Assembly: GCF_001723285.1 (NCBI RefSeq)
Contig: NZ_LPWG01000010.1
Span: 186,001-250,000 of the forward strand
From: Methyloceanibacter methanicus
GTDB lineage: Bacteria; Pseudomonadota; Alphaproteobacteria; Rhizobiales; Methyloligellaceae
Direction of reading: 5' to 3'
Length of the DNA: 64,000 nt
Below, piece by piece: positions 41,120-50,134 of the stretch. Every line of letters starts with the position of its first letter. Within the stretch, counting starts at the first letter, position 1. The translations under genes were made by a program, and so were the position numbers. The notes beneath the pieces were generated by a model. It did no database searches. It was not told the origin of the DNA and saw only the letters and a list, made by a program, of their open reading frames with translations.

Positions 41120-41833
41120 TCAGGGTTCAACGCCGTTCGGCGTGAGCCCCGCGATCGTGGCCCGCAATTCCGCGATCCCGAGCCCCTCGCGGGCCGAGGT
41201 GACGAGAAGATGCGGGAAGGCGGCCGGATGCTTGGCGAGCTCGGCTTCCGTCTTGGCGATCACCGCCTCCAGCTCGGACGTCTTCGGCTTGTCGGACTTG
41301 GTGAGGACGCCCTGATAAGAGACGGCGGCCTCGTCCATGAGTTTCATCGTCTCCCGGTCGTTGGCCTTGAGGCCGTGACGGGCATCGATCAAGAGGAACA
41401 CCCGCTTCAGTTCCCGGCGCCCCTTGAGATAGTCCTCGATCAGCCGGGTCCAGCCCTTGACGGCGGATTTCGAGACCTTGGCGTAGCCGTAGCCCGGCAT
41501 GTCCACAAGATAGGCGCCGCCAGTGCCGTCGGGGTCTTGCGCACCCAAAGTGAAGAAGTTGAGCTCGCGCGTCCGCCCCGGCGTCACGGAGACGCGCGCG
41601 AGCGTCTTACGCCCGGTGAGGGCATTGATGAGGCTCGACTTGCCCACATTGGAGCGCCCGGCAAAGGCGATTTCGGGCCGTCCGTCCTGGGGCAGCCCGT
41701 CGACGGCCACGGCGCCCAGCACGAAGTCGCAAGGCGTGCGGAACAGGGCTTCGCCGCGCGCTAGCTCTTCTGCGGATAGATCGGGCGTCTCGGTTGCGGT
41801 CACGGTGCTGGATTCCGGTTCGTTTCGCGCCAT
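41120..41833 (-). CDS. engB: Ribosome biogenesis GTPase EngB (YihA/YsxC)
   Basis: A small TRAFAC GTPase needed for large ribosomal subunit assembly, 237 aa. G1 [12 protein letters not shown]3 DMPGYGYA, G4 TKSDK and G5 TSA are all present. It normally follows yidC in this order; here the ArsR/SRPBCC pair stands between them. Confidence 0.95.
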   Translation of the reverse strand: MARNEPESSTVTATETPDLSAEELARGEALFRTPCDFVLGAVAVDGLPQDGRPEIAFAGRSNVGKSSLINALTGRKTLARVSVTPGRTRELNFFTLGAQDPDGTGGAYLVDMPGYGYAKVSKSAVKGWTRLIEDYLKGRRELKRVFLLIDARHGLKANDRETMKLMDEAAVSYQGVLTKSDKPKTSELEAVIAKTEAELAKHPAAFPHLLVTSAREGLGIAELRATIAGLTPNGVEP

Positions 41834-41863
41834 GCGGCCCTCCGCGCGGCAAACCGGGGCAAC

Positions 41864-42337
41864 TTAGACCATCGACGACTTGATGTATTCCACGAGCTGG
41901 GTGACCACCGTGCCCCAGCCTTCTTCGAAGCCCATCTCTTCATGCTGCTTGCGGCCGGCTTCGTCGCGATGGAGGGCGATGGCTCGATAGCGCGTGCCGC
42001 CGTTTTCCTCATCCAGCAGCAGAAAGGCCGTGAAGAAAGGCTTTTCGGACGGGCGATAGCCCGGCAGCAGGGCATCGGTCCAGACCAACCGTTCTTCGGG
42101 GACGACCTCGAGATAGCAGCCCAAATTGGGGAACTCCTGACCCTCGGGCGAGCGCATGACCGAGCGGAACACGCCGCCGGGCCGCAGGTCGATCTCGCAG
42201 TCCGTGATCGTCCAGGGCTTCGGCACGAACCAGTGCTTGAGGTGCTCCGGGGTCGTCCAAGCCTCCCAGACGAGCCTGCGGGGCACGTCGACGAAACGGT
42301 CGAGTTGAAGATCAAGGCGTGGGTCTAGAGTCATCAT
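41864..42337 (-). CDS. SRPBCC (AHSA1-like) domain protein
   Basis: A 157-aa START/Bet v1-like hydrophobic-cavity protein, ligand unknown. Typical parts are [15 protein letters not shown] at the start, the beta strands [11 protein letters not shown] and [13 protein letters not shown], and the long C-terminal helix ([17 protein letters not shown]). The start overlaps the arsR stop (ATGATG), so the pair is co-translated. Such partners of ArsR regulators are widespread and poorly understood. Confidence 0.88.
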   Translation of the reverse strand: MMTLDPRLDLQLDRFVDVPRRLVWEAWTTPEHLKHWFVPKPWTITDCEIDLRPGGVFRSVMRSPEGQEFPNLGCYLEVVPEERLVWTDALLPGYRPSEKPFFTAFLLLDEENGGTRYRAIALHRDEAGRKQHEEMGFEEGWGTVVTQLVEYIKSSMV

Positions 42338-42686
42338 TCGTCGGCCTCCTTCATTTTGACGAGATACGCATCGAGCTGATCCAGCCGCGTCTCCCAAAGG
42401 CGGCGCTGGCGTCCGAGCCAGTCCTCCGCGCAACGCAGCTGTTCCGGTACGAGAGAATAGGTGCGCACACGCCCCGTCTTCCGCGAGGACACGAGGCCCG
42501 CGCGTCGAGTGTCTTCATGTGCGCGACGAAAGACGGCAGGGCCATCTCGAACGGGGCGGCGAGTTCGCTGACGGACGAGGGCCCCCGGGTGAGGCGCTCC
42601 AGCACGCTGCGCCGCGTGGGATCGCTCAGGGCCCGGAAGACGCCGTCCACGGCGGCGGGGGGTGTCGTTGTGGCAAGCCCGGTCAT
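42334..42686 (-). CDS. ArsR-family regulator (one frame break)
   Basis: A winged-helix repressor, 117 aa after repair. The HTH core runs [45 protein letters not shown] missing near 42500 (GCGCGGGGCC) splits it from [19 protein letters not shown], the wing. No metal-binding Cys pair (ELCVCDL type) is visible, so it is a non-metal ArsR of the kind paired with SRPBCC proteins. It probably represses its own operon at the dyad upstream. Confidence 0.88.
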
Positions 42687-42735
42687 TGTTTGTCGTCCCT
42701 CCCGCCCACGGATGGCAATCGCGTCCGGCACCGGG

Positions 42736-42781
42736 ACGCTAGTGCGGAACAATACTTAGGTCAACACCTAAGTATTGTTCC
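42736..42781 (-). promoter_or_regulatory. arsR promoter overlapped by a perfect 16-bp inverted repeat
   Basis: Arms GGAACAATACTTAGGT (42746-42761) and ACCTAAGTATTGTTCC (42766-42781) are perfect complements with a 4-base spacer. Read on the minus strand, TTGACC (42764-42759) and TAGCGT (42741-42736) are 17 bases apart and would drive arsR. The dyad covers the -35, as expected for autorepression. Confidence 0.8.
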
Positions 42782-42782
42782 T

Positions 42783-42811
42783 GAAAAGAGGCCCGGCCTT
42801 GAGGCCGGGCC
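42783..42811 (-). terminator. Rho-independent terminator of yidC
   Basis: A 9-bp perfect stem (GGCCCGGCC / GGCCGGGCC) with a TTGA loop is followed on the minus strand by CTTTTC. It stands 20 bases past the yidC stop and separates the yidC unit from arsR. Confidence 0.85.
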
Positions 42812-42830
42812 CGTCAATTCGCAAGGGCGC

Positions 42831-44897
42831 TTACGCGGGACTTTCGCCGTCCGCCTCCCGATCCGCCGCTTTCGCTGCGGTCTTCTTCGCCGCCCGCTTG
42901 CGCGGGGCGCGTTTCTTCGGTGCTGCCTTCTTGGGAGCGGAAGCCGTTGCCTCGGCGCCGTTCGCGGCGTCTTCCGCCGTGTCCGTTGCATCGTCCGAGT
43001 CCGCATCCGCCGCCGTCTGCTTGGCGGCGCGCTCGGCCCGCCGGGACGCCTTGGCGCTACGCTTCTCCTCGGCCGTGACCCGGGCCGACTGCGCCTCCTC
43101 GGACTCGTCGCCGGGCTCGTGTGGCGGCTTGAAGCCGAGATTCTCGAGGAGCGGAATGTCCACGCCCTGACGCCACATGATCACCGATTGCTGGATGATC
43201 GAGAGGAAGTTGTTCCAGGCCCAATAGATCACGAGACCGGAGGGGAACGAGGCCAGCATGTAGGTGAACACCACCGGCATCCAGGAGAAGATCTTCTGCT
43301 GAACCGGATCCGGCGGGGCCGGGTTCAGCTTCATCTGGAACCACATGGTCAGACCCATGATCAGCGGCCAGGCGCCGACCATGAGGAACATGGGCGGGTC
43401 CCAGGGAATGAGGCCGAACAAATTGAAGACCGAGGTCGGGTCCGGGGCCGAAAGGTCCTTGATCCATCCGAAGAAGGGCGCGTGCCGCATTTCGATGGTG
43501 ACGAACAGGACCTTGTACAGCGCGAAGAACACGGGGATCTGCACGAGGATCGGCAAACAGCCCGAGGCCGGGTTCACCTTCTCCTTCTTGTACAGGTCCA
43601 TCATCGCCTGCTGCTGACGCATGCGATCGTCGCCGTAGCGCTCCTTGATCTTCTGCATCTCCGGGGCGAGCTTCTTCATCCGGCTCATCGAGACGTAGGA
43701 CTTGTTCGCCAGCGGGAAGAGCACGAGCTTGATCAGCACGGTGACGATCAGGATCGACACGCCGAAATTGCCCACGAGCCTGTAGAAATAGTCGAGCGCA
43801 TAGAAGAGCGGCTTGGTGAGGAAGTAGAACCAGCCCCAGTCGATGAGAAGGTCGAACTTGGGGATGTCGTAGGCGTTGGCGTAGCCGTCCACCACGTTCA
43901 CTTCCTTGGCGCCCGCGAACACGTGTCCCGAGGTGCTCACCGTGGCACCTGGCGCGACCTCCATGGCATCCATCAGATAGTCGGTCTGGAAACGCGCGCT
44001 GCCGCCCGTGTCCGAGCCTGAGAATTTGGCCTCGAAGGGAATGTTCCGGGCCGGCACGACCGCCGTCGCCCAGTATTTGTCGGTGATGCCGAGCCAGCCG
44101 TTCTCGCTCTTGAACGTGGCTGGCGGGTCCTCGATGGCCGAGCTGTAGCTGATCTCCTGGAGGCCGTCGTCGACGACGCCGATCAGGCCCTCATGCAGAA
44201 TGTAGAAGCCCTGCACCGCGGGCAATTCGTGGCGTGAGACGAGTCCGTAAGGATAGATCGTGACCGGCGCCGTGCCCGTATTCGTTACCTTGTCGTCGAT
44301 CGTGAACATGTACTTGTTGTCGATCGAGATGGTCCGCGTGAATTTCAGGCCCTCGCCATTGTCATAGGTGAGGGTCACCGGCGTGTTCGGGGTGAGCGTG
44401 CCCTGCCCCTCGGCCGTCCAGAGCGTGTCGCCCGAAGGAAGCGGCGTCTTGTCCCCGCCGGCGCCCACGAAGCCGCGCTCGGCGTAATAGGCGTGGGGCC
44501 CGCCGGCCGGCGAAAGCAGGATCACCTGGGCGCTGTCGGGGTCGACGGTCACCCGGTAGTCCTTCAGCGTCAGGTCGTCGATCCGGGCGCCTTTCAGCGA
44601 AATCGATCCGCGGACGCTCGGGGTTTCGATGGCGACGCGCGGCGAGGCGGCGAGCGCTGCTTCCCGGGTCATGCCGGTGGGCGCGCCTTCCGGCTGCGGC
44701 GCCGTGCCGGCACCCGGGCGCGGGGCCTGGCTCACGCCCGAGGGGGCCGGGGGGCCCGCTTCGCTCGTCTGCTGGGAGGGCGCGGCCTGCTGCTGCTCCT
44801 TGGGCGGCGTCTTCGGCACGAAGAAGAACTGCCATGCGAAAAGCACGGTCATCGACAGCACGATCGCCAAGATGAAATTGCGGTTATTCTCGTCCAT
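42831..44897 (-). CDS. yidC: Membrane protein insertase YidC with extended basic tail
   Basis: Inserts and folds inner-membrane proteins alone or with SecYEG, 688 aa. TM1 (NFILAIVLSMTVLFAWQFFF) precedes a Pro/Gln-rich linker, the periplasmic beta domain (about residues 80-350) and the five-TM core (VSILIVTVLIKLVLFPL; NPASGCLPILVQIPVFFALY; the substrate-groove Arg should lie in TM2). The last ~100 residues are a charged tail ending in Lys/Ala repeats (KKAAPKKRAPRKRAAKK), longer than in E. coli. It follows rnpA with a 49-base overlap. Confidence 0.94.
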   Translation of the reverse strand: MDENNRNFILAIVLSMTVLFAWQFFFVPKTPPKEQQQAAPSQQTSEAGPPAPSGVSQAPRPGAGTAPQPEGAPTGMTREAALAASPRVAIETPSVRGSISLKGARIDDLTLKDYRVTVDPDSAQVILLSPAGGPHAYYAERGFVGAGGDKTPLPSGDTLWTAEGQGTLTPNTPVTLTYDNGEGLKFTRTISIDNKYMFTIDDKVTNTGTAPVTIYPYGLVSRHELPAVQGFYILHEGLIGVVDDGLQEISYSSAIEDPPATFKSENGWLGITDKYWATAVVPARNIPFEAKFSGSDTGGSARFQTDYLMDAMEVAPGATVSTSGHVFAGAKEVNVVDGYANAYDIPKFDLLIDWGWFYFLTKPLFYALDYFYRLVGNFGVSILIVTVLIKLVLFPLANKSYVSMSRMKKLAPEMQKIKERYGDDRMRQQQAMMDLYKKEKVNPASGCLPILVQIPVFFALYKVLFVTIEMRHAPFFGWIKDLSAPDPTSVFNLFGLIPWDPPMFLMVGAWPLIMGLTMWFQMKLNPAPPDPVQQKIFSWMPVVFTYMLASFPSGLVIYWAWNNFLSIIQQSVIMWRQGVDIPLLENLGFKPPHEPGDESEEAQSARVTAEEKRSAKASRRAERAAKQTAADADSDDATDTAEDAANGAEATASAPKKAAPKKRAPRKRAAKKTAAKAADREADGESPA

Positions 44898-45331
44898 GTG
44901 CTGTTCGGGCCCGGTGGCTGTTGTCGTGCTCGGTTCGTGCGATCGGCGCTGGCCGAAGGGGAGTTGCGGCGCCGGTGGCCCGCGGAGGGCTCGTGCACCT
45001 TGATCAACGCGCGTTGAAGATCCTTGATCACCTCGGTGAAGGGCCGTTGTACCGCGCCCCCGCGCGCGATCAACACATAATCATAGCCTGCGCGGGCCCT
45101 GGAGGGCGCCGCCAAGCGTACGGCCTCCTTGAGACGCCGCCGCGCCCGGTTGCGAACCACAGCCCCGCCGAGGCGTTTCGTCGCGGTAAAGCCGAAGCGG
45201 GCCATTTCGGGGCTGGGCGTCGGGCGGGTGCGCCGCCGCGCCTGCAGGACGAGCGAAGGCGTCGCGAAGCGGGTTCCGCCCTTCACGAACACGAATTCAG
45301 ACCGGGTCTTGAGACGTCCGATGGCCGTCAC
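44849..45331 (-). CDS. rnpA: Ribonuclease P protein component
   Basis: Protein subunit of RNase P, which trims the 5' ends of tRNA precursors. GRLKTRSEF and the RNR motif (RFGFTATKRLGGAVVRNRARRRLKEA) are clear. The product is 160 aa, about 35 longer than usual, and the last 49 bases overlap yidC in another frame. The tail after KVHEPSAGHRRR looks unconstrained. A missed base in the tail is possible but does not give an obvious better ending. Confidence 0.9.
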   Translation of the reverse strand: MTAIGRLKTRSEFVFVKGGTRFATPSLVLQARRRTRPTPSPEMARFGFTATKRLGGAVVRNRARRRLKEAVRLAAPSRARAGYDYVLIARGGAVQRPFTEVIKDLQRALIKVHEPSAGHRRRNSPSASADRTNRARQQPPGPNSTWTRITAISSWRSCCR

Positions 45332-45355
45332 CGGGGGTGAGGCGGCTGGGACCGC

Positions 45356-45490
45356 CTAGGCTGACAAGCGCTTGCGGCCCTTGGCTCTGCGCCGCGCGAT
45401 GACTTTGCGGCCACCCTTGGTGGCCATGCGCGCGCGAAAACCATGGCGCCGTTTGCGGACGAGCCGCGAGGGTTGATAAGTGCGTTTCAC
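45356..45490 (-). CDS. rpmH: 50S ribosomal protein L34
   Basis: A 44-aa ribosomal protein with the invariant [20 protein letters not shown] and [17 protein letters not shown]-type sequence (here [19 protein letters not shown]). It begins with GTG at 45490, preceded by AGGAGA, and ends TAG at 45356-45358. It is the first gene of rpmH-rnpA-yidC, with 24 bp to rnpA. Confidence 0.97.
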   Translation of the reverse strand: MKRTYQPSRLVRKRRHGFRARMATKGGRKVIARRRAKGRKRLSA

Positions 45491-45791
45491 GGACTTTCTC
45501 CTGCCGTCCGTCCGCGCCGTTCACCATGGGAAGGCGGGCCTCGGAGGCAATAATGGTTCGGAGCGGCTTATAGGTGCGGCGGGCCGCCAAGTCAATCAAT
45601 GGGACGACTTTTTGGGCTTTCCTGCCCCGGAATGGCGCTCCGAATGCTAACGAGGATGCGATCTCCCATCACGGGCGCTGACGGCGCATCACAAGGGCGC
45701 GACAGGCCATTCCCCCAAGCCTTTGCGAGGTCCTATCTATAGAGGGCCGGGAAAATAGGAGAGATTTCCCTCTGGAGGAGCGCCGGTTGGC
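45491..45791. other. Divergent intergenic region, rpmH / TVP38
   Basis: There are 301 bases without a gene. They contain the rpmH promoter (45567-45595) and, near 45772-45780, CTGGAGGAG as the ribosome-binding site of the plus-strand gene. No DnaA boxes were noticed. Confidence 0.5.
45567..45595 (-). promoter_or_regulatory. Sigma-70 promoter of rpmH
   Basis: On the minus strand TTGACT (45595-45590) and TATAAG (45572-45567) are separated by exactly 17 bases, about 80 bases upstream of the rpmH GTG. It is close to consensus and the best promoter in the window. Confidence 0.8.
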
Positions 45792-46583
45792 ATGGAGCAC
45801 ATCGAAGACATGACCCATGGGGCGGCAAATTGGCTGAAACGGCTTTGGCCGTTGTTGCTCCTGGTGGGCGTCGGCGGCCTGATCGTGGCCATGGGCTGGC
45901 ACCGCTATCTGACCCTGGAGCATCTGGCGCAGAACCGCGAGAGCCTGCGCGCGATGATCGCCAGCCACTACGCCCTCGCTCTGGCCGTTTTCACGGCGGT
46001 GTACGCCGTTACGGTTGCCGTTTCGATCCCCGGCGGCGTCGTCCTGACCATCGGCGGGGGCTTTCTGTTCGGCTGGTTCCTGGGCGGTGTTCTCTCCATC
46101 GTCGGCGCGACCATCGGCGCGACGGCGGTCTATCTCGTCGCCAGGAGCGCCCTGCGGGACGTCCTCATCGCAAAGACCGGTCCGAGGCTGCAGCGCTTCG
46201 CCGAGGGTTTTCGCGAGGACGCGCTGAGCTACCTCCTGTTCCTGCGTCTGATTCCGGTCTTTCCGTTCTGGCTGGTCAATCTCGCACCGGGGCTGCTCGG
46301 CGTGCCGTTCTGGACCTACGTCGTCACGACCTTCATCGGCATCATCCCCGGAACGTTCGCTTTCGCATTGGCCGGAAACGGACTCGATAGCGTGTTCGAT
46401 GCGCAGCAGGCGTCTTACGAATCCTGCCTTGCAAAGGCGGGGGAGGGCGGTCATGACTCCTGTGTCTACGGGATCGATCCGGGCGCGCTGCTGACCACGG
46501 ACGTTATTGTCGCCGTCGTGGCGTTGGGCGTGGTGTCGCTCATTCCTGTCGTGGCGAAGAAGCTTCGGCGCCGGACGGTCTAA
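45792..46583 (+). CDS. TVP38/TMEM64 (DedA-like) membrane protein
   Basis: A 263-aa inner-membrane protein of the VTT/DedA group, some members of which are lipid scramblases. Core features are the half-hairpin SIPGGVVLTIGGGFLFGWFLGG, the Arg in FLRLIPVFPFWLVNLAPGLLGV, and FIGIIPGTFAFALAGN. About six hydrophobic segments are visible. A Cys pair occurs in the periplasmic loop SYESCLAKAGEGGHDSC. It is followed 42 bp later by a flavoprotein; TVP38 and MerA-like genes are often adjacent or fused. Confidence 0.88.
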   Translation: MEHIEDMTHGAANWLKRLWPLLLLVGVGGLIVAMGWHRYLTLEHLAQNRESLRAMIASHYALALAVFTAVYAVTVAVSIPGGVVLTIGGGFLFGWFLGGVLSIVGATIGATAVYLVARSALRDVLIAKTGPRLQRFAEGFREDALSYLLFLRLIPVFPFWLVNLAPGLLGVPFWTYVVTTFIGIIPGTFAFALAGNGLDSVFDAQQASYESCLAKAGEGGHDSCVYGIDPGALLTTDVIVAVVALGVVSLIPVVAKKLRRRTV

Positions 46584-46625
46584 AGGACGCACACGCCTGA
46601 CCGGCGCGAGGGGAAAAGGACAAGA

Positions 46626-48050
46626 ATGGAAGAGGAGCTAACACCCGACCTCTGCGTGATCGGTGGGGGCTCGGGCGGCCTTTCGGTGGCCGCCGCCGCC
46701 GCTCAGCTCGGCGTGTCCGTCGTGCTGGTCGAAAAGGGGCTGATGGGCGGCGACTGCCTGAATTATGGCTGTGTCCCCTCCAAAGCCCTTCTGGCTGCCG
46801 CCAAGCGCGCCGATGCGGTTCGAACCGCTTCCACGTTCGGCATCGACGTTCTCGAAGCCCAGATCGATCACCGCGCCGTCCATGACCACGTCCACCGTGC
46901 GATCGCCAATATCGCGCCCAATGACTCGATCGAGCGTTTCACCGGGCTCGGCGTTCGGGTCGTCCAGGCGCAAGCAAGCTTCCTCGATAAGGACACGCTG
47001 GAGGCCGGCCCCGTGCTCGTGCGCGCGCGCCGTTTCGTGATCGCCACCGGCGGCACGCCGTTCGTGCCCGCGATCCCGGGCCTCGACGAGATCCCCTATC
47101 TCACCAACGAAACCATCTTCGATATCGGCGAACGGGTGCAGCACCTCATCGTGCTTGGCGGCGGGCCCATCGGGTTCGAGCTCGGCCAGGCGCATGCCAT
47201 GCTCGGCGCCGAGGTTTCCATCTTCGACACCGGTGCCTTCCTGACCAAGGAAGACCCTGAAGCGGCGCGCGTTCTGCTCAAGCGGCTCGAGGAGTCCGGC
47301 GTGGCGATGTATCCCAACACGCGCGTCGAGCGCATCGAGCCCTCGGTCCAAGGGCTGGCGGTTCATTTTCACCACGGAACCGACAACGTCATCGTCAAGG
47401 GCTCACACCTTCTCGTCGCGACCGGACGCCGGCCCAATCTGAAGCCCCTCAGCCTCGACCGGGCCGGCATCGCGCACACCGATCGCGGCATCAAGGTCAG
47501 CGAGCAGCTCAAGACCTCCAACCGGAAGGTCTACGCGATTGGCGATGCGGTCGGCGGTCAGCAATTCACCCACCTCGCCAATTATCACGCGAGCATCGTG
47601 ATCAAGAACGCGCTGTTCCGACTGAAGCCCGACGTGAGCGCCATGCCCATTCCGCGGGTGATGTATACCGATCCCGAATTGGCGCAGGTGGGACTGACCG
47701 AGGAGGAGGCGCGGAGCAAGTCGCGCCGGATCCGGATCTATCGCTGGCCGTTCGCGGACAACGACCGGGCCCAATGCGAACGGCGGACCGACGGCTTCAT
47801 CAAGGTCATCACCAAGAAGGACGGCACCATTCTCGGCGTCACCATCGTCGGTCCCGAGGCGGGCGAGCTGCTGCAGCTTTGGATCGTCGCGATTGCGAAG
47901 GAAATGCGTATCGGCGACCTGACGTCGCTGGTCCTGCCTTACCCGACCTACTCGGAAATCTCCAAACGGGTGGCCTTCGCCTACTATCGGCCCTTGCTGA
48001 ACAAGGGCTGGCTCCGCTGGATCATCGGTCTCTTGCGCAAGCTGGGATAA
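46626..48050 (+). CDS. MerA/Lpd-like FAD disulfide oxidoreductase
   Basis: A class-I pyridine-nucleotide disulfide oxidoreductase, 474 aa, substrate unknown. FAD-binding GGGSGGLSVAAAAAQLG, redox disulfide GGDCLNYGCVPSKALL, NAD(P)-binding GGGPIGFELG and the FAD motif VYAIGDAVGG are intact. At the C-terminal dimer interface the usual HPTxxE reads YPTYSE, so the catalytic His is Tyr. It lacks the HMA domain and C-terminal Cys pair of mercuric reductase, so a mercury function is unlikely. It is paired with a TVP38 protein. Confidence 0.88.
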   Translation: MEEELTPDLCVIGGGSGGLSVAAAAAQLGVSVVLVEKGLMGGDCLNYGCVPSKALLAAAKRADAVRTASTFGIDVLEAQIDHRAVHDHVHRAIANIAPNDSIERFTGLGVRVVQAQASFLDKDTLEAGPVLVRARRFVIATGGTPFVPAIPGLDEIPYLTNETIFDIGERVQHLIVLGGGPIGFELGQAHAMLGAEVSIFDTGAFLTKEDPEAARVLLKRLEESGVAMYPNTRVERIEPSVQGLAVHFHHGTDNVIVKGSHLLVATGRRPNLKPLSLDRAGIAHTDRGIKVSEQLKTSNRKVYAIGDAVGGQQFTHLANYHASIVIKNALFRLKPDVSAMPIPRVMYTDPELAQVGLTEEEARSKSRRIRIYRWPFADNDRAQCERRTDGFIKVITKKDGTILGVTIVGPEAGELLQLWIVAIAKEMRIGDLTSLVLPYPTYSEISKRVAFAYYRPLLNKGWLRWIIGLLRKLG

Positions 48051-48181
48051 CCGGCGCGAAGCGATCTTCGACGCGGGGCGCTGCGTAAGGAATATTGCCC
48101 CAATTGCGGATATGATGTCGGGAGGCGCCGGAGACTTCCCGAGGAAGCGGGCGCCGTGGACGGAACAAGCGAGCGACACCG

Positions 48182-49642
48182 GTGAACGATCAGACAGAGC
48201 GCAAGGGGCTTGCTGCCTCGCGGGTCACCCGGACCGTGGCCGGGCTGTCCACCAAGCTGCTGCTGCTGACCATCCTGTTCGTCATGGTGGCCGAGGTCCT
48301 GGTCTTTGTGCCGTCGGTCTCCAATTTCCGGCGGCAATGGCTGATGGAGCGGCTGCAGGCGGCGCAGATCGCCTCGCTTGCGGCGGAGGCGGCGCCGGGC
48401 GGTCGGCTTCCGGCCAAGCTGCGCGACGAGCTTCTCGACCGGGCTCGGGTCAAGGCGATCTCGGTGAAGCACGAGGATTCGCGCGCGCTCATCGTGCAAA
48501 TGGATACGCCCGAGGAGGTCGACGCCTACGATCTCCGCAATGCCACCTGGGCCGCGCTGATCGGCGATGCCCTCATGGTCTATGTCGCCCCGGACAACCG
48601 CGTGATCCGCGTCGTCGGCGAGCCGGGCTTCAATCCCGGCGAGACCGTCGATGTCGTGATGGAGGAAGGGCCGTTGAAGGCGGCCATGCTGAAATACGGT
48701 CTCGACATTCTCGGCCTGTCGATTCTGATCTCCGTCATTACCGCGACCCTGGTCTTCCTGGCGCTCGATTGGCTGCTCGTGAAACCAATGACGCAGCTTA
48801 CGCACAATATGGTGCGGTTCGCAGAGCAGCCCGAGGACCCGAGCCGTATCATCGCGCCATCCAAACGGCGGGACGAGATCGGTACGGCGGAGCGCGAACT
48901 GGCCGCGATGCAGAACGAACTCTCCCAGACGCTGTCGCAAAAGACTCGCCTCGCCGCGCTCGGTCTCGCCGTGAGCAAGATCAGCCACGACTTGCGCAAC
49001 ATGCTGTCGAGCGCCCAGCTCCTGTCGGATCGCCTGGCCGAAGTCAGGGACCCGACCGTGCAGCGTCTTGTGCCGAAGCTGATCGCCTCGCTCGACCGGG
49101 CCATTCGCCTCTGCGTGCAAACGCTGGATTTCGGTCAGGCCCAGGAGACGCCGCCAAAACGGATGCGCTTCGAGCTGGCGCCGCTGGTCAACGAGGTTGG
49201 AGACTCGCTCGGTCTGCCCCGCGAGGGCGAGATCGACTGGGACCTGAACCTGGAGGCGGGGCTCGAAGTCGAAGCCGACCGCGATCAGCTTTACCGGGTC
49301 CTCGCCAATCTCTGCCGCAATGCCGTGCAGGCCCTCGAGGCCGAGCCGGGCCGTTTCGGGGCGATCCGCGTGTTGGCACACCGGGACGGCGCGGTGGTGA
49401 GCATCGATGTTGCCGATACGGGGCCCGGCGTTCCCCAGCAAGCGCGCAAGCGGCTGTTTCAGGCGTTTCAGAGCGTGGCGCGTAAAGGAGGGTCCGGGCT
49501 CGGCCTTGCGATCTCGGCCGAACTCGTCATGGCCCATGGGGGGCAGATCGAACTGGTCAGCAACGAGGGCGGCGCCACATTCCGCATCACCATCCCCGAC
49601 GTGGTCGTGGAATTGGATCGGGCGCGGCGCCGCCGCGCTTGA
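48182..49642 (+). CDS. Orphan membrane sensor histidine kinase
   Basis: A 486-aa sensor kinase. It has TM1 (about 21-42), a periplasmic sensor region of ~135 residues with no known fold visible, TM2 (about 178-200) and a HAMP-like linker. The H-box is ISHDLRNMLSSAQLLSDRL, followed by N-box NLCRNAVQALE, G1 ADTGPGVP and G2 GSGLGLAIS. It starts with GTG. No response regulator adjoins, so its partner lies elsewhere. Confidence 0.9.
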   Translation: MNDQTERKGLAASRVTRTVAGLSTKLLLLTILFVMVAEVLVFVPSVSNFRRQWLMERLQAAQIASLAAEAAPGGRLPAKLRDELLDRARVKAISVKHEDSRALIVQMDTPEEVDAYDLRNATWAALIGDALMVYVAPDNRVIRVVGEPGFNPGETVDVVMEEGPLKAAMLKYGLDILGLSILISVITATLVFLALDWLLVKPMTQLTHNMVRFAEQPEDPSRIIAPSKRRDEIGTAERELAAMQNELSQTLSQKTRLAALGLAVSKISHDLRNMLSSAQLLSDRLAEVRDPTVQRLVPKLIASLDRAIRLCVQTLDFGQAQETPPKRMRFELAPLVNEVGDSLGLPREGEIDWDLNLEAGLEVEADRDQLYRVLANLCRNAVQALEAEPGRFGAIRVLAHRDGAVVSIDVADTGPGVPQQARKRLFQAFQSVARKGGSGLGLAISAELVMAHGGQIELVSNEGGATFRITIPDVVVELDRARRRRA

Positions 49643-49672
49643 ATGGCCTGAGAGGCCGTGCCGGAGACGGGG

Positions 49673-50047
49673 CTACTTCGTCTTCTCGGCCGGGACTGCG
49701 CTGCCTTCTTCCTGGCCGTCCTTGAAGGCAGTCTTGCTGTAGCTGTCCCCATCCTTGGTGATCTTCGTCACCCACCCATCGGACCAGGTGATCGTGACGG
49801 TGCTGCCCTCGTCCTTCCACGAGCCAGTCAGGTCGTCGCCGGCGCGATTGCCGCTGGCCGAGCCCTCCTCGTCGAGGGTCACCGTCATATCGTTGCCTTG
49901 GGTGTCCTTGGTCGAGTAGCTGCCGACAAAGCCGCTGCCGTCCGTGGCGGAATCGCCCTCGGTTGGCGTGTCGTCGCAACCGGCGAGCGTGAAGGCCAGG
50001 GCTACGGCGGCGAGCATGGCGGCCCATCTCGAAACGTATTTGGTCAT
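49673..50047 (-). CDS. Small predicted lipoprotein, unknown
   Basis: A 124-aa protein with a signal peptide ending in LAGC at about residue 24. A beta-rich, Gly/Thr/Asp-rich mature part follows (GSYSTKDTQGNDMTVTLDEE; TGSWKDEGSTVTITWSDGW). No family is recognised. It converges on the histidine kinase gene with a 30-bp gap. Confidence 0.75.
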   Translation of the reverse strand: MTKYVSRWAAMLAAVALAFTLAGCDDTPTEGDSATDGSGFVGSYSTKDTQGNDMTVTLDEEGSASGNRAGDDLTGSWKDEGSTVTITWSDGWVTKITKDGDSYSKTAFKDGQEEGSAVPAEKTK

Positions 50048-50134
50048 CGTACTTCTCCCTTGACAGTTATGGGCACGAGTATAGCGGAAAAAACATGTCG
50101 GGTTTCTGTCGCTGTCGTGTTGGGCCGGAGCCTC

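Noticed and set aside
46626-48050. Mercuric reductase
   Set aside because: No N-terminal HMA domain, no C-terminal Cys pair, Tyr for His in the catalytic HPTxxE, and no mer genes nearby.
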